Shown: positions 14,132 through 22,248 of the stretch, piece by piece
Layout of the letters: every line of letters begins with the position of its first letter
Numbering within the stretch: position 1 is the stretch's first letter
Assembly: GCA_002731395.1 (NCBI GenBank)
Contig: PCBQ01000018.1
Coordinates: 8,917 to 34,930, forward strand
Reading direction: 5' to 3'
Origin: Methanobacteriota archaeon
Lineage (GTDB): Archaea > Thermoplasmatota > Poseidoniia > Poseidoniales > Poseidoniaceae
Length of the DNA: 26,014 nt
Translations under genes and position numbers: made by a program
Notes under the pieces: generated by a model
What the model saw: the letters and a program-made list of their open reading frames with translations, nothing else
The model's database searches: none
Told to the model about the DNA's origin: nothing

Positions 14132-15841
14132 TCACGACGAGGGAGAATGAACGTCAACGCGAGTGGAACGTGCGTCGATACGCAGCTGCGGCATGCCTTC
14201 GCGCCAGCCAAGCTCCGCACCTGTGAGTTTGACATGGTCGCCAGGGCGGATGGCGAGGATGCGATCGGTCAGCGTGCTCCCAAACATTGCGACTTCGATG
14301 ACCCGTGAACCGTCGAAAATGTGCATGGTCCCCATGGACCAAGGACGGCCATCCAGACGGGTGCCGTTCCCTCGACCAATCGAAATCACGAGGGCGCACA
14401 CGTTGGCACGCGTACGCAACATACCAAGACGGGTGACCTCTGCATCAGGGTCGTCTTCGTGAAACGTGGTGCCTGCATCAGCATACAGCCGCGGCGCGCC
14501 ACGCCAAGCACCAGGCAAAGCACCCCGCACCAACACTGGCCCGGTGTTGACTTCGTGTAAACCGGGTGCTGCTCCAGGCTGGCTTTCCTCCAAAGCGACA
14601 TGGACGCGGCCGCTGGTGAGTGCAGCACCCAGCACGGGCTCACCGAAGTGATTGGGTAGCGGACCCCACCTCCCATCCAAAACGCCGCGCACGTTCACGC
14701 GGTGAGGAATCTTGGCCAAGGCTTCGAAAGGTGGTGCTATAGAAGGAACAACAGACCGTCCATCGCAGCGATCATCGAGCAAGGCTTGGACGCCCCCCTC
14801 GGTCGATAACGCACACCAACGGCACCCGGGTCGGTCACAGGTGGCGTCACCGGTCAAGGGCCATGCCATCGCTCCCTCGCTGCCCTCGGCCATCGCCAAA
14901 GCAATGGCTTCCAAGGCCGATGTGGCCTCGTCATGATCGGGAAAGGGCTCCACAGGAGCACGATGACCACCGTTGAGGTACCAGCCCTCAATCCCGTCCG
15001 GTGCGGCACCAAAGCAAGCTTCCCAAAGCCAGCCGTAGAAGCGCATTTGATCATGGAGGGACGCGCCGTATGGACCACCTCCGTCGCCAGACTTCAGGTC
15101 GACGAGACGGGTGGTCCCGTCCCACCGCAACACGAGATCGAGTTCTCCGGCCGCCCAGCCTTCAGGATGGAAGAGGCGCTGAGGCTGACCGATTCGAGGG
15201 TCTTTGACCCAAGGCCGAACGGTTTCCCACGCCTCGGCGTGGTCGGGCTGATCGCCCGGCTCCTTCCAACCTGCGAAACCGGCAATCGGTGCTTCATCGA
15301 GGTGCGGGGGCCATCGGTCAGGTAGCGGGTGCTCCGGTCGTGCCCCATCGCAAGGCGCTGGAACATCGAAAATGCGCTCGCCGATGCGCATGGTGTCAAT
15401 ATGAGGGCCACCGCCAACCTCGATGCACCGGTCCACTTCGACCATCATGAGGTCCACAGCGGACATGAGACGCGAGGTCAGGTCTTCGACGGTGAACGGC
15501 CAGCCTGGCGTCTCCCATTCCCTCCTCCACGGAAGCGCATCCCATCTGCGAAGCCCTTCTTGGCGAACAAGTTGGGCTTCCTCGTGTGCGCAAGCCGTTA
15601 GCCACGCAAGGAGTGTTGCACGGTCTGCGCCTGCCGGGGCATGGCGCATGATAAGGCGGATGACGCCGTCTTCCAAGACGTGCCCGAGTACTTGCGACGG
15701 CGAAGTGGGTGAACCTAGGCCGAGCCCGCGGGTGATGCGCCACTCCGTGGGGCAGCGGCGCCACGTGCTGTACGCCGAGCCGGACAGGCGCCGACGTGAG
15801 CGCCCGAGCGGACCTCCGACAGGTGGCGTCGTGACCGGCAT
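14132..15841 (-). CDS. PD-(D/E)XK nuclease with C-terminal OB folds (paralogue B, altered cysteine pattern)
   Basis: From ATG 15841 this encodes 569 residues; an in-frame GTG at 15874 would add 11. It parallels its downstream neighbour along its full length: SGSAYSTWRRCPTEWRI near the start, the shared AWE..RPW..DP stretch, catalytic Asp-235 in GELD, Asp-248/Lys-250 in VDLKSG, and Gln-265/Tyr-269. Two OB-like regions follow (about 380-460 and 478-565), the last with the shared GRPWS then IRPGDHVKLTG. The iron-sulphur set differs: Cys-30 is kept, but the C-terminal group is Cys-335, 340 and 343 (x4 then x2 spacing), with the usual last cysteine absent. The cluster may be rearranged or lost. 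It starts 39 bases after ABCE1. The pair could form a heterodimer, by inference. Confidence 0.83.
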   Translation of the reverse strand: MPVTTPPVGGPLGRSRRRLSGSAYSTWRRCPTEWRITRGLGLGSPTSPSQVLGHVLEDGVIRLIMRHAPAGADRATLLAWLTACAHEEAQLVRQEGLRRWDALPWRREWETPGWPFTVEDLTSRLMSAVDLMMVEVDRCIEVGGGPHIDTMRIGERIFDVPAPCDGARPEHPLPDRWPPHLDEAPIAGFAGWKEPGDQPDHAEAWETVRPWVKDPRIGQPQRLFHPEGWAAGELDLVLRWDGTTRLVDLKSGDGGGPYGASLHDQMRFYGWLWEACFGAAPDGIEGWYLNGGHRAPVEPFPDHDEATSALEAIALAMAEGSEGAMAWPLTGDATCDRPGCRWCALSTEGGVQALLDDRCDGRSVVPSIAPPFEALAKIPHRVNVRGVLDGRWGPLPNHFGEPVLGAALTSGRVHVALEESQPGAAPGLHEVNTGPVLVRGALPGAWRGAPRLYADAGTTFHEDDPDAEVTRLGMLRTRANVCALVISIGRGNGTRLDGRPWSMGTMHIFDGSRVIEVAMFGSTLTDRILAIRPGDHVKLTGAELGWREGMPQLRIDARSTRVDVHSPSS

Positions 15842-15880
15842 GAGACGGACACACGGCCACCATGCATCAAGCACGCGGCT

Positions 15881-17647
15881 TCAAGCAGAATAGGAGTAGT
15901 AATCTCCTGCCTTGCGTTGCTCGCGGTCTTTGCGACTTTCGGACTTGTTGATTCGCGGTCGCTTGGATTCGTGATCTCGTCGGAAGGTGATGTTCACGCC
16001 GGACAGGAAACGGTTCATGCCCTCGCGAAGTTCGAAAGGCCCCTCTGCCCGACCGTGCACGCCTCCCTCGCCTTCGAAGACGAGGAGCGAATCACTGACG
16101 ATGTCGATGAAGTAGACGTCGTGGTCGATCACGAAAGCAGCCTTTTCGTTCGCTTCCATCGTACGTCGTATGGCTTTCGCGGCTTCCATTCTCGCACTGG
16201 CATCCAGATGCGCGCTGGGTTCGTCCAAAAGGTACACGTCAGCCTCACGTCCGAGGCAGATGGCGATGGCCACACACTGGCGTTCACCACCGGAGAGTTT
16301 CCGAACGCGCTTCGGGAGAAGTTGATCCACGCCCAAGGCCCGGATGACGTTCACGTTGAATTCGCCTGAGCGCCAGCGCGGCCCAAGTTCGCTGTCAAGC
16401 CACAACTGCACCGTGCCGTCCATGTCGAGATCGAGGTGTTGCGGCTTGTAGGAAATCTTCGCTCCAGCGCTCACCCAACCTGCATCATATTCCAGTTCTC
16501 CGGCGAGCATTTTGATCATCGTTGACTTCCCTGTGCCGTTCGGACCAACCACACCAACCACCTCCGCACGGTGAACGGCACCTTCCTTTGCCTCGAGCTT
16601 GAAGGTGCCCAGCTGCTTTTCCAAATCACCCCAAGACACCATTGGTGCGCCTGCCTCCACCTTCCTGTCTTTATGGCCCAGGAACGTGATTGGTTTGTCT
16701 CGAATCCTTACGTTCTGTTCGAGAAGGAAACCGTCGAGATAGGCGTTGATGGCGGTTCGTGTGGAACGCGCAGGGGTGAAAATCCCGAACGCTCCTTTGT
16801 TGCCGTAGACGATGTGAACGAGGTCAGCCAACACGTCGAGTACCGCAAGGTCGTGCTCGATGACGATGACGCGCCGTTCCGCAGCCAGTTCTTGCACGAT
16901 CCTGACGATGCGCATACGCTCGTAGATGTCAAGGTAGGACGAGGGCTCATCGAGGAAATACACGTCCGCATCACGCAAGAGCGTGGCGCCCATGGCCATA
17001 CGCTGCAACTCTCCGCCCGAGAGTTGGCCGATTTCTCGATCAAGCAGGTGGGCAATGCCCAACCCTTCGGTCAACTCCTTGTACAAACCACGTTCATCGA
17101 CTTTTTTCAGAAGGTCACCGACCCTGCCCTTCACGCGCTGTGGCAAACGATCGACGTTCTGTGGCTTGACGGCCACTGAAATTCGACCTTCTTTGACTTC
17201 GATGAGGAAGTCGCGAAGTTCGCCTCGAGGCAAAGTCGCGATGACGGCGTCCCAATCGGCTTCGCCCTTCCAATCACCAAGATTGGGTATCAACCTGCCC
17301 GACAAGGCATTCACGGCCGTGGATTTCCCCATGCCGTTGGGCCCCAAGATGCCCACCACGCTGTCTTTGCTCGGGGTTGGAAGGCGAAACAGCCGGAACC
17401 CGTTCAGCGAGTACCGATGCATCATGTCGGTCTCCAATTCCTCGGGGAGATTGATGATCTTCACAGCATCATCCGGGCATAATTTCGCACGAACGATGCA
17501 CGGAGGACAAGCGTGCTCAGAAATTTTGACGAGTTTACCTTCGACGATGATGCATTCCTTGGAACACATTTGAGACCATTTTTTCAGGTAGTCGTACGCG
17601 TTGCTCTTCGGTTCGCAACGTTCGGGAATCACCACAGCAATACGCAC
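15881..17647 (-). CDS. ABCE1/Rli1 ribosome-recycling ATPase with a reduced iron-sulphur domain
   Basis: From GTG 17647 this encodes 588 residues. ABCE1 splits ribosomes after termination. The N-terminal iron-sulphur domain is followed by two ABC modules. The first has Walker A GPNGMGKST, signature LSGGELQRMAMG and Walker B VYFLDEPSSYLD. The second has GPNGTGKST, LSGGERQCVAI and VYLLDEPSAHLD. Family members carry eight cysteines for two [4Fe-4S] clusters; here six are seen (11, 28, 32, 47, 50, 57). An insertion of about 12 residues follows the first. By alignment the fourth and seventh are absent (near Glu-36 and at Arg-53). A TTG five codons upstream is also in frame; GTG is chosen because MRIAVV is the family start and GGGAGG precedes it. 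It follows uL16 by 50 bases. Confidence 0.96.
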   Translation of the reverse strand: MRIAVVIPERCEPKSNAYDYLKKWSQMCSKECIIVEGKLVKISEHACPPCIVRAKLCPDDAVKIINLPEELETDMMHRYSLNGFRLFRLPTPSKDSVVGILGPNGMGKSTAVNALSGRLIPNLGDWKGEADWDAVIATLPRGELRDFLIEVKEGRISVAVKPQNVDRLPQRVKGRVGDLLKKVDERGLYKELTEGLGIAHLLDREIGQLSGGELQRMAMGATLLRDADVYFLDEPSSYLDIYERMRIVRIVQELAAERRVIVIEHDLAVLDVLADLVHIVYGNKGAFGIFTPARSTRTAINAYLDGFLLEQNVRIRDKPITFLGHKDRKVEAGAPMVSWGDLEKQLGTFKLEAKEGAVHRAEVVGVVGPNGTGKSTMIKMLAGELEYDAGWVSAGAKISYKPQHLDLDMDGTVQLWLDSELGPRWRSGEFNVNVIRALGVDQLLPKRVRKLSGGERQCVAIAICLGREADVYLLDEPSAHLDASARMEAAKAIRRTMEANEKAAFVIDHDVYFIDIVSDSLLVFEGEGGVHGRAEGPFELREGMNRFLSGVNITFRRDHESKRPRINKSESRKDREQRKAGDYYSYSA

Positions 17648-17654
17648 GTCAGAG

Positions 17655-17660
17655 CCTCCC
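17655..17660 (-). promoter_or_regulatory. Ribosome-binding site deciding the ABCE1 GTG start
   Basis: GGGAGG lies 7 bases before the GTG at 17647. The upstream in-frame TTG at 17662 overlaps this element and is too close to use it, which favours the GTG start. Confidence 0.6.
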
Positions 17661-17697
17661 AAATCGAACGCGCCGGTGGCGCGCTATGAACGTGACC

Positions 17698-18237
17698 TCA
17701 GACGAGGCCCTTCAGGTGCTCAGCACCGCGCACGAGCTTGGTCGAGCAGGGCGTGGGGAACTTCATGCTGGCCTTGCGGAGCGCAGACTTGGCGGTAAGG
17801 TAGTGCTCAGGCGTGGTCTGAAGGGTCAGGACACGCTGGCCGCGCTGCACGCGGGCAGCGGTGCCGACGTTCTTGCCGAAGGCGCAACGCATGCCTTGGG
17901 ACACACGGTCAGCACCGGCACCGGTCGCCTGCTTGTTCTCGCGCAGGACGTGGTGAGGGTAGGTGTGGACGCGGAGGGCGTAGCCTTGTGCGCCGGAGGC
18001 GTTACGGATGGTGGCGTTGCAGATCACACGGGCTGCTTCAAGCGCCGTGTGGCGAATCTGGCACGCGTTGTCCGCGCGCAGCTCGAGGACGACGGGGAAG
18101 CCGCCGGTCTCAGCCGCACGGCGGTTGCCGACGTGGAACTGCATGATACGGTTGTTGGGCACACCGCCGATGTACTTGCGGCGGGTGTAAGCCGGACCCT
18201 TGACTTGGCGGTACATCTTCGCGGGCTTGCGTGCCAT
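17698..18237 (-). CDS. rpl10e: Ribosomal protein uL16 (archaeal L10e)
   Basis: This 179-residue protein begins MARKPAKMYRQVKGPAYTRR, then KYIGGVPNNRIMQFHVGN, the archaeal/eukaryotic uL16 N-terminus. It continues with AAETGGFPVVLELRADNACQ, RIHTYPHH-like LRVHTYPHHVLREN, and GADRVSQGMRCAFGK, the stretch near the peptidyl-transferase loop and the tRNA path. It binds 23S rRNA close to the A site. An upstream in-frame start would add 24 hydrophobic residues foreign to the family. The ATG at 18237 has GGAGG (18245-18249) 7 bases before it. It heads a run with ABCE1 and the two nucleases. Identity is secure. Confidence 0.96.
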   Translation of the reverse strand: MARKPAKMYRQVKGPAYTRRKYIGGVPNNRIMQFHVGNRRAAETGGFPVVLELRADNACQIRHTALEAARVICNATIRNASGAQGYALRVHTYPHHVLRENKQATGAGADRVSQGMRCAFGKNVGTAARVQRGQRVLTLQTTPEHYLTAKSALRKASMKFPTPCSTKLVRGAEHLKGLV

Positions 18238-18274
18238 AACGGAACCTCCGAGCATCCTGCCGACCTGACCGCCG

Positions 18275-18282
18275 CTTATGAG
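18275..18282 (-). promoter_or_regulatory. TATA-like box for uL16
   Basis: CTCATAAG on the minus strand is centred about 41 bases before the uL16 ATG. A start 26 bases downstream would leave a leader of about 14 bases containing the GGAGG element at 18245-18249. The spacing and core (TCATAA) resemble the box before eL37. Confidence 0.5.
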
Positions 18283-18292
18283 CCCTCCGATG

Positions 18293-18300
18293 TGTAAAAC
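18293..18300 (+). promoter_or_regulatory. Possible TATA-like box for the membrane protein-mutS-mutL run
   Basis: TGTAAAAC is the most A/T-rich stretch before the plus-strand gene at 18352, centred 55 bases upstream. It would give a leader of about 30 bases. It lies in the 114-base divergent region shared with the uL16 promoter. Weak evidence. Confidence 0.25.
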
Positions 18301-18351
18301 GAGGGCCAACGGCGCGAAAAGGCTTGAGAGCCCGAGGCCTGTGGTCGGTCC

Positions 18352-19536
18352 ATGGCCTCCCGCCTTTCACGTCTTCTGGAGGAGGAGTCCGAGCACCAAT
18401 GGCTTGCCATTGGCCTCTTCGCCCTCTTCGCCCTCGCCGGTGGCTGGGCGGTGAGCGCGACCGGTACCTTGTCGTCGTTGAGCGATGCACCCGTCACCGC
18501 GGCCTGGCACGGCCACGATGTCATCGATGTGGCGATGATCGACGGCGATTGGGACCTCGCACACGTCGGTGTTGTGGTCAACCAACAAGGCCCGTTGCTA
18601 TACATTCAGCACACGGAAGGAGAGGGTGGCGTGACCATCATCAGCGAAACCAACGTTCCAGAGCGCCTCCTCAAGGCCGACGATGGCGTATGGTGGGACG
18701 CCGGCAACGGTGTCCTGCGGGGCTATGCCGAAACCGGCGACCAACCCTACAAACAAACCCTCTCAGGACTCGACTCCGGCCACGCCATTGACCTCGTCCA
18801 ATCCAGCACAACCACCGCCGTCCTCGGTTGGTTGCTCGTGCAAGACGGCCAAAGCACCTCGGCGGTCGCCTACGACGGACTTGGCTCTGAATTCACCGCT
18901 GTGTCCTCACCAGAGGGCGTCACGTGGACACACCTCGAGCGTCTGGACGAGCGGCATTTGGCCGCCATTGGATGGCGTGCATCGACGGCACCCGGGCAAA
19001 ACCCGGCCCAACCAGAACGTCAGGCCGCCATCAGCCTGATTCAAATTGACGACGGGACGATGGTGCTTCTTGAGACCCTGAACGGTCCTGAAGGCAGCGT
19101 GCACACCGCGCTAGCAACCGCTGACGAAATGGTCTTGGTGGCCACCGAGCAAGGCGCCATCCTGGTTGGTTCCGATACCGAAATCACGGCCATTGACGTC
19201 AAGTCCGCCGCCGCTATGGTGGCAGAAGACGGCAGCATATGGTTCGCAGGTGGCGCCGACAGCACCCTGATGCCAAAGTGGGTCGATGGGATGCTGCACA
19301 GCGAGCGGTTGGCTGCTCCGCTTGGCCTTTCCGTGACCGGCTCAGAAAGCGACGGCCACCGCTGGATCCTCTTCGGACTCGAAGGTGCAGGTGAACATGC
19401 AGCGTTGGTGTTGGATGCGGACCACAGCGCCTCCATGCTCAGCGGACGTGGCTTCCTGAACCTGCTCTTCCTTGTCGTCGGAACAGCATGCATCCTTGGA
19501 TTGGCAGGAACGTGGTGGCGCCAAGCCACGGCCTGA
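18352..19536 (+). CDS. Membrane-anchored protein with N- and C-terminal membrane segments, unknown function
   Basis: This 394-residue protein has a cytosolic acidic N-terminus (SRLLEEESEHQ), a membrane segment near residues 17-37 (WLAIGLFALFALAGGW), a large beta-rich domain, and a C-terminal membrane segment (LLFLVVGTACILGLAG) near 370-390. The middle contains repeated hydrophobic strand-turn units with Asp/Gly turns, such as VVVNQQGPLLYIQ and MVLVATEQGAILVGSD, resembling a propeller exposed outside the membrane. It lies 75 bases before mutS, in the same direction, but its topology gives no link to mismatch repair. I recognise no family. It broadly resembles the repeat protein after purF in composition, but I see no clear motif match. 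Confidence 0.75.
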   Translation: MASRLSRLLEEESEHQWLAIGLFALFALAGGWAVSATGTLSSLSDAPVTAAWHGHDVIDVAMIDGDWDLAHVGVVVNQQGPLLYIQHTEGEGGVTIISETNVPERLLKADDGVWWDAGNGVLRGYAETGDQPYKQTLSGLDSGHAIDLVQSSTTTAVLGWLLVQDGQSTSAVAYDGLGSEFTAVSSPEGVTWTHLERLDERHLAAIGWRASTAPGQNPAQPERQAAISLIQIDDGTMVLLETLNGPEGSVHTALATADEMVLVATEQGAILVGSDTEITAIDVKSAAAMVAEDGSIWFAGGADSTLMPKWVDGMLHSERLAAPLGLSVTGSESDGHRWILFGLEGAGEHAALVLDADHSASMLSGRGFLNLLFLVVGTACILGLAGTWWRQATA

Positions 19537-19611
19537 GTGCGGGCCTCCGGGCCTTCGCCACCTTCATGTGCCCTCGTCCGTGCTGAACAGGCCTGACTCG
19601 GAGGCACGGCC

Positions 19612-22248
19612 ATGGCGAAGCGCACGATGATGGACCAGCACGCCGAATTGAAGGCGGCGCACCCCGACACGGTCCTCTTCTTCCGCATGGGCGATTTCTA
19701 CGAACTGTTTCACGACGATGCTGAAGTTGGCGCGGACGTGCTAGGGTTGACCCTCACCGCACGAGATAAGGCGTCTGGAACCCCAATTCCGATGGCAGGC
19801 TTCCCGTGGCATCAACTGGAAGAGCAACTCCGAATCATGCTCCGAACCGGGCGGAAAGTGGCTGTCGCCGAACAGGAGGAAGAGCTTCGCGAAGGCGCGA
19901 AACTGCTGGAGCGTGTCGTAACCAGAGTCTACACACCTGGGTCCTTGTACGAAGAGGGCTTGCTCGAGACGGAGCAAGCGACCGTGCTTGCCGCCGTGGT
20001 CGAAACGTCGGATACCCTCGGACTCGCGGTGCTCGACGCCGCGTCAAGTTCGGGCCAATGCATGCAATTCGAAGGGCAAGACCGCTGGTCGCGCTTGCAC
20101 GATGAACTGCTGCGCTGGTCGCCGAGCGAACTGGTGGTCCGGAAGGCCTTGGCCGCCAATGCATCGTTTGGTGGGCTCGTGGGCGATCTCCCACAGACCG
20201 TCATTTCCCAGCATGCCTGCACTTCGAAGCGAGGCAAGGCCGGTCTGTGCGCTGCTCTTGGCGTGACGGATTTGGGCCATCTCGACCTCGATGCGTCTGC
20301 GATGGCCCTGGATGCAGCAGGCCTCGGGGTGGATTACCTCACCACCATGCTGCACGCCAACGTTGCCCTCGTGGACCTTGACGTGGCCGAGGATCACGGC
20401 GCCATGGTGCTGGATCGCACGACCTTGCGCAACCTGGAAGTCATCAGCACCTTGGCAGGCGAGCACGAAGGCTCGCTCTTAGCCGCAGTCGGTCGATGCC
20501 GAACGGCCATGGGTCGGCGGCGTCTCAAAGCATGGCTGCTTCGACCTCTGAACGACCTCTCGGCCATCGCCGCTCGCCACGATGCGGTCGCGGCCCTGGC
20601 GCGGTCTTCACGGCGCCTCGAGGCCCTGCGTGTGGCGCTGACGGGCATGCGTGACCTGGAACGCTTGGCCACCTTGGCCGGCCACGGCCGAGCAAACGCC
20701 CGGGACCTGGTGGCCACCGCGGTCGCGCTGGAACGCCTGCCTGCGGTCGAACGGGCCTGCAACGACACCGGGGACTCCCTGCTCGTGCATTTGGCCGAAG
20801 GATTGTCCAGCCTGAACGAATTGGGTGACCGCATCGAAAGAACGCTGGTCGACACCCCTCCACTGACGCTTCGTGAAGGAGGCTTGCTTCGCGACGGCGT
20901 CGACCAGGAGGTCGACCGTTTGCGCACGATCACCAACGAAGGCACGGCGTGGTTCCAAGCCTACGAAGCCCAACTTCGGGAATCCCTCACCATCCCGAGC
21001 CTCAAGGTGCGGCAAAACAGGCAGATTGGGTGGTTCATCGAAGTGACGCGCACTCACCTCGAGAAGGTGCCAGAAACCTTCACGCGCAAGCAACAGATGA
21101 CCAACGGGATGCGTTTTGTCACCGAGGAGTTGCTCGAGCGAGACGACGCGCTGCTGACCGCGACAACGCGCGTCAGGGCCCTCGAATACGAGCGCTTCGT
21201 GGAGCTGCGACGTGCGGTCGCCGAGCATGCCCGCACCCTGTCGACGCTCGCCTCTCGCGTGGCCTCCATCGACGTGCTGCACGGCTTTGCGGTCGTGGCC
21301 CGCGAGCGGAGATGGACGCGCCCTTCGGTGGCGAAGGGCGGAGACTTGGTGCTGAAAGGTGCGCGTCATCCGGTGCTGGAACGGAATCCAGGCTATGTGC
21401 CAAACGACCTCACCTTCGACAAAAAGCGAAGGCTGCTGCTCATCACTGGGCCGAACATGGGCGGCAAGTCCACCTATCTACGCACGGCGGCCTTGGTCAC
21501 ACTCCTTGCACAGGCCGGTAGTTTCACCCCTTGCGATCAAGCGCGCGTTGGTTTGGTGGACCGCATCTTCACGCGGGTCGGGGCCAGCGATGATCTTCTA
21601 CGAGGACGCTCTACGTTCATGATGGAAATGATCGAAGTCGCTCATATCCTTCGGCGCGCTACGCCCAACTCGCTGGTGCTTCTCGACGAAATCGGACGAG
21701 GCACCTCCACCTTCGACGGCCTTTCCATCGCGTGGGCGGTGAGCGAGGACATCTCCCGGCGTTTAGGCTGTCGAACACTCTTCGCCACGCATTATCACCA
21801 ACTCATCGGACTTGAGGGAGACGTTCCTGGTGTGGTCAACGTGTCCGTGGGTGTGGCGGAAGTTGACGGAAACCTTCGCTTCCTTCACACCGTCGAAGAC
21901 GGACCATGTGACGACTCTTACGGCGTACGTGTGGCAGCGCTCGCCGGACTGCCCCAAGCCGTCATCGAACGTGCAGGTGATCTGCTTCAGTTCCTTGAAC
22001 GCCAAGCTGAGGGGGCCAAGGCCGGCGGCGGAGGTCAACCGGGACGACGCGAGGAGGGGCAATCCAGTCTGATGCGCTATTTTGCCGCCGCGAACGCGGG
22101 ACCTCCCTCCCTACCAAGCATCAAACCCGCGGAGCAGGACGTTATCGACGCCGTTTCCAACGTGGACCTCGATGACATGAGCCCACGGCAGGCCGCTGAT
22201 TTCTTGGCAGGGCTCCACGACCGCCTCAAGGAGGGGTTGGATGACTGA
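19612..22248 (+). CDS. mutS: DNA mismatch repair protein MutS
   Basis: This 878-residue protein is MutS1 type, of usual bacterial length. The N-terminal mismatch-recognition domain carries the Phe-x-Glu motif in FFRMGDFYELF (residues 22-32), followed by connector, lever and clamp regions. The ATPase has Walker A GPNMGGKST (from residue 613), a disordered-loop region with GRSTFMMEM, Walker B LVLLDEIGRGTSTFDG and TLFATHYHQL. The C-terminus includes the MSPRQAADFLAGLHDRL dimerisation-like helix. A Shine-Dalgarno GGAGG (19600-19604) is 7 bases before the ATG. Its stop overlaps the mutL start by 8 bases. Such MutS-MutL pairs are absent from most archaea and are thought to be bacterial acquisitions in those that have them. 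Confidence 0.97.
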   Translation: MAKRTMMDQHAELKAAHPDTVLFFRMGDFYELFHDDAEVGADVLGLTLTARDKASGTPIPMAGFPWHQLEEQLRIMLRTGRKVAVAEQEEELREGAKLLERVVTRVYTPGSLYEEGLLETEQATVLAAVVETSDTLGLAVLDAASSSGQCMQFEGQDRWSRLHDELLRWSPSELVVRKALAANASFGGLVGDLPQTVISQHACTSKRGKAGLCAALGVTDLGHLDLDASAMALDAAGLGVDYLTTMLHANVALVDLDVAEDHGAMVLDRTTLRNLEVISTLAGEHEGSLLAAVGRCRTAMGRRRLKAWLLRPLNDLSAIAARHDAVAALARSSRRLEALRVALTGMRDLERLATLAGHGRANARDLVATAVALERLPAVERACNDTGDSLLVHLAEGLSSLNELGDRIERTLVDTPPLTLREGGLLRDGVDQEVDRLRTITNEGTAWFQAYEAQLRESLTIPSLKVRQNRQIGWFIEVTRTHLEKVPETFTRKQQMTNGMRFVTEELLERDDALLTATTRVRALEYERFVELRRAVAEHARTLSTLASRVASIDVLHGFAVVARERRWTRPSVAKGGDLVLKGARHPVLERNPGYVPNDLTFDKKRRLLLITGPNMGGKSTYLRTAALVTLLAQAGSFTPCDQARVGLVDRIFTRVGASDDLLRGRSTFMMEMIEVAHILRRATPNSLVLLDEIGRGTSTFDGLSIAWAVSEDISRRLGCRTLFATHYHQLIGLEGDVPGVVNVSVGVAEVDGNLRFLHTVEDGPCDDSYGVRVAALAGLPQAVIERAGDLLQFLERQAEGAKAGGGGQPGRREEGQSSLMRYFAAANAGPPSLPSIKPAEQDVIDAVSNVDLDDMSPRQAADFLAGLHDRLKEGLDD

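Noticed and set aside
12263..15841. AddAB or RecBCD subunits, or Cas4 of a CRISPR system
   Set aside because: Neither protein has helicase motifs, and the window contains no repeats, cas1, cas2 or other cas genes. Only the nuclease core is shared with those families.
17686..18297. 203-codon plus-strand open frame opposite uL16
   Set aside because: It mirrors the ribosomal protein frame exactly and has repetitive Ala/Gly/Val content typical of antisense to basic proteins.
19612..22248. MutS2-type or other non-mismatch MutS
   Set aside because: The N-terminal Phe-x-Glu mismatch motif and full length are present, and no Smr domain is seen.
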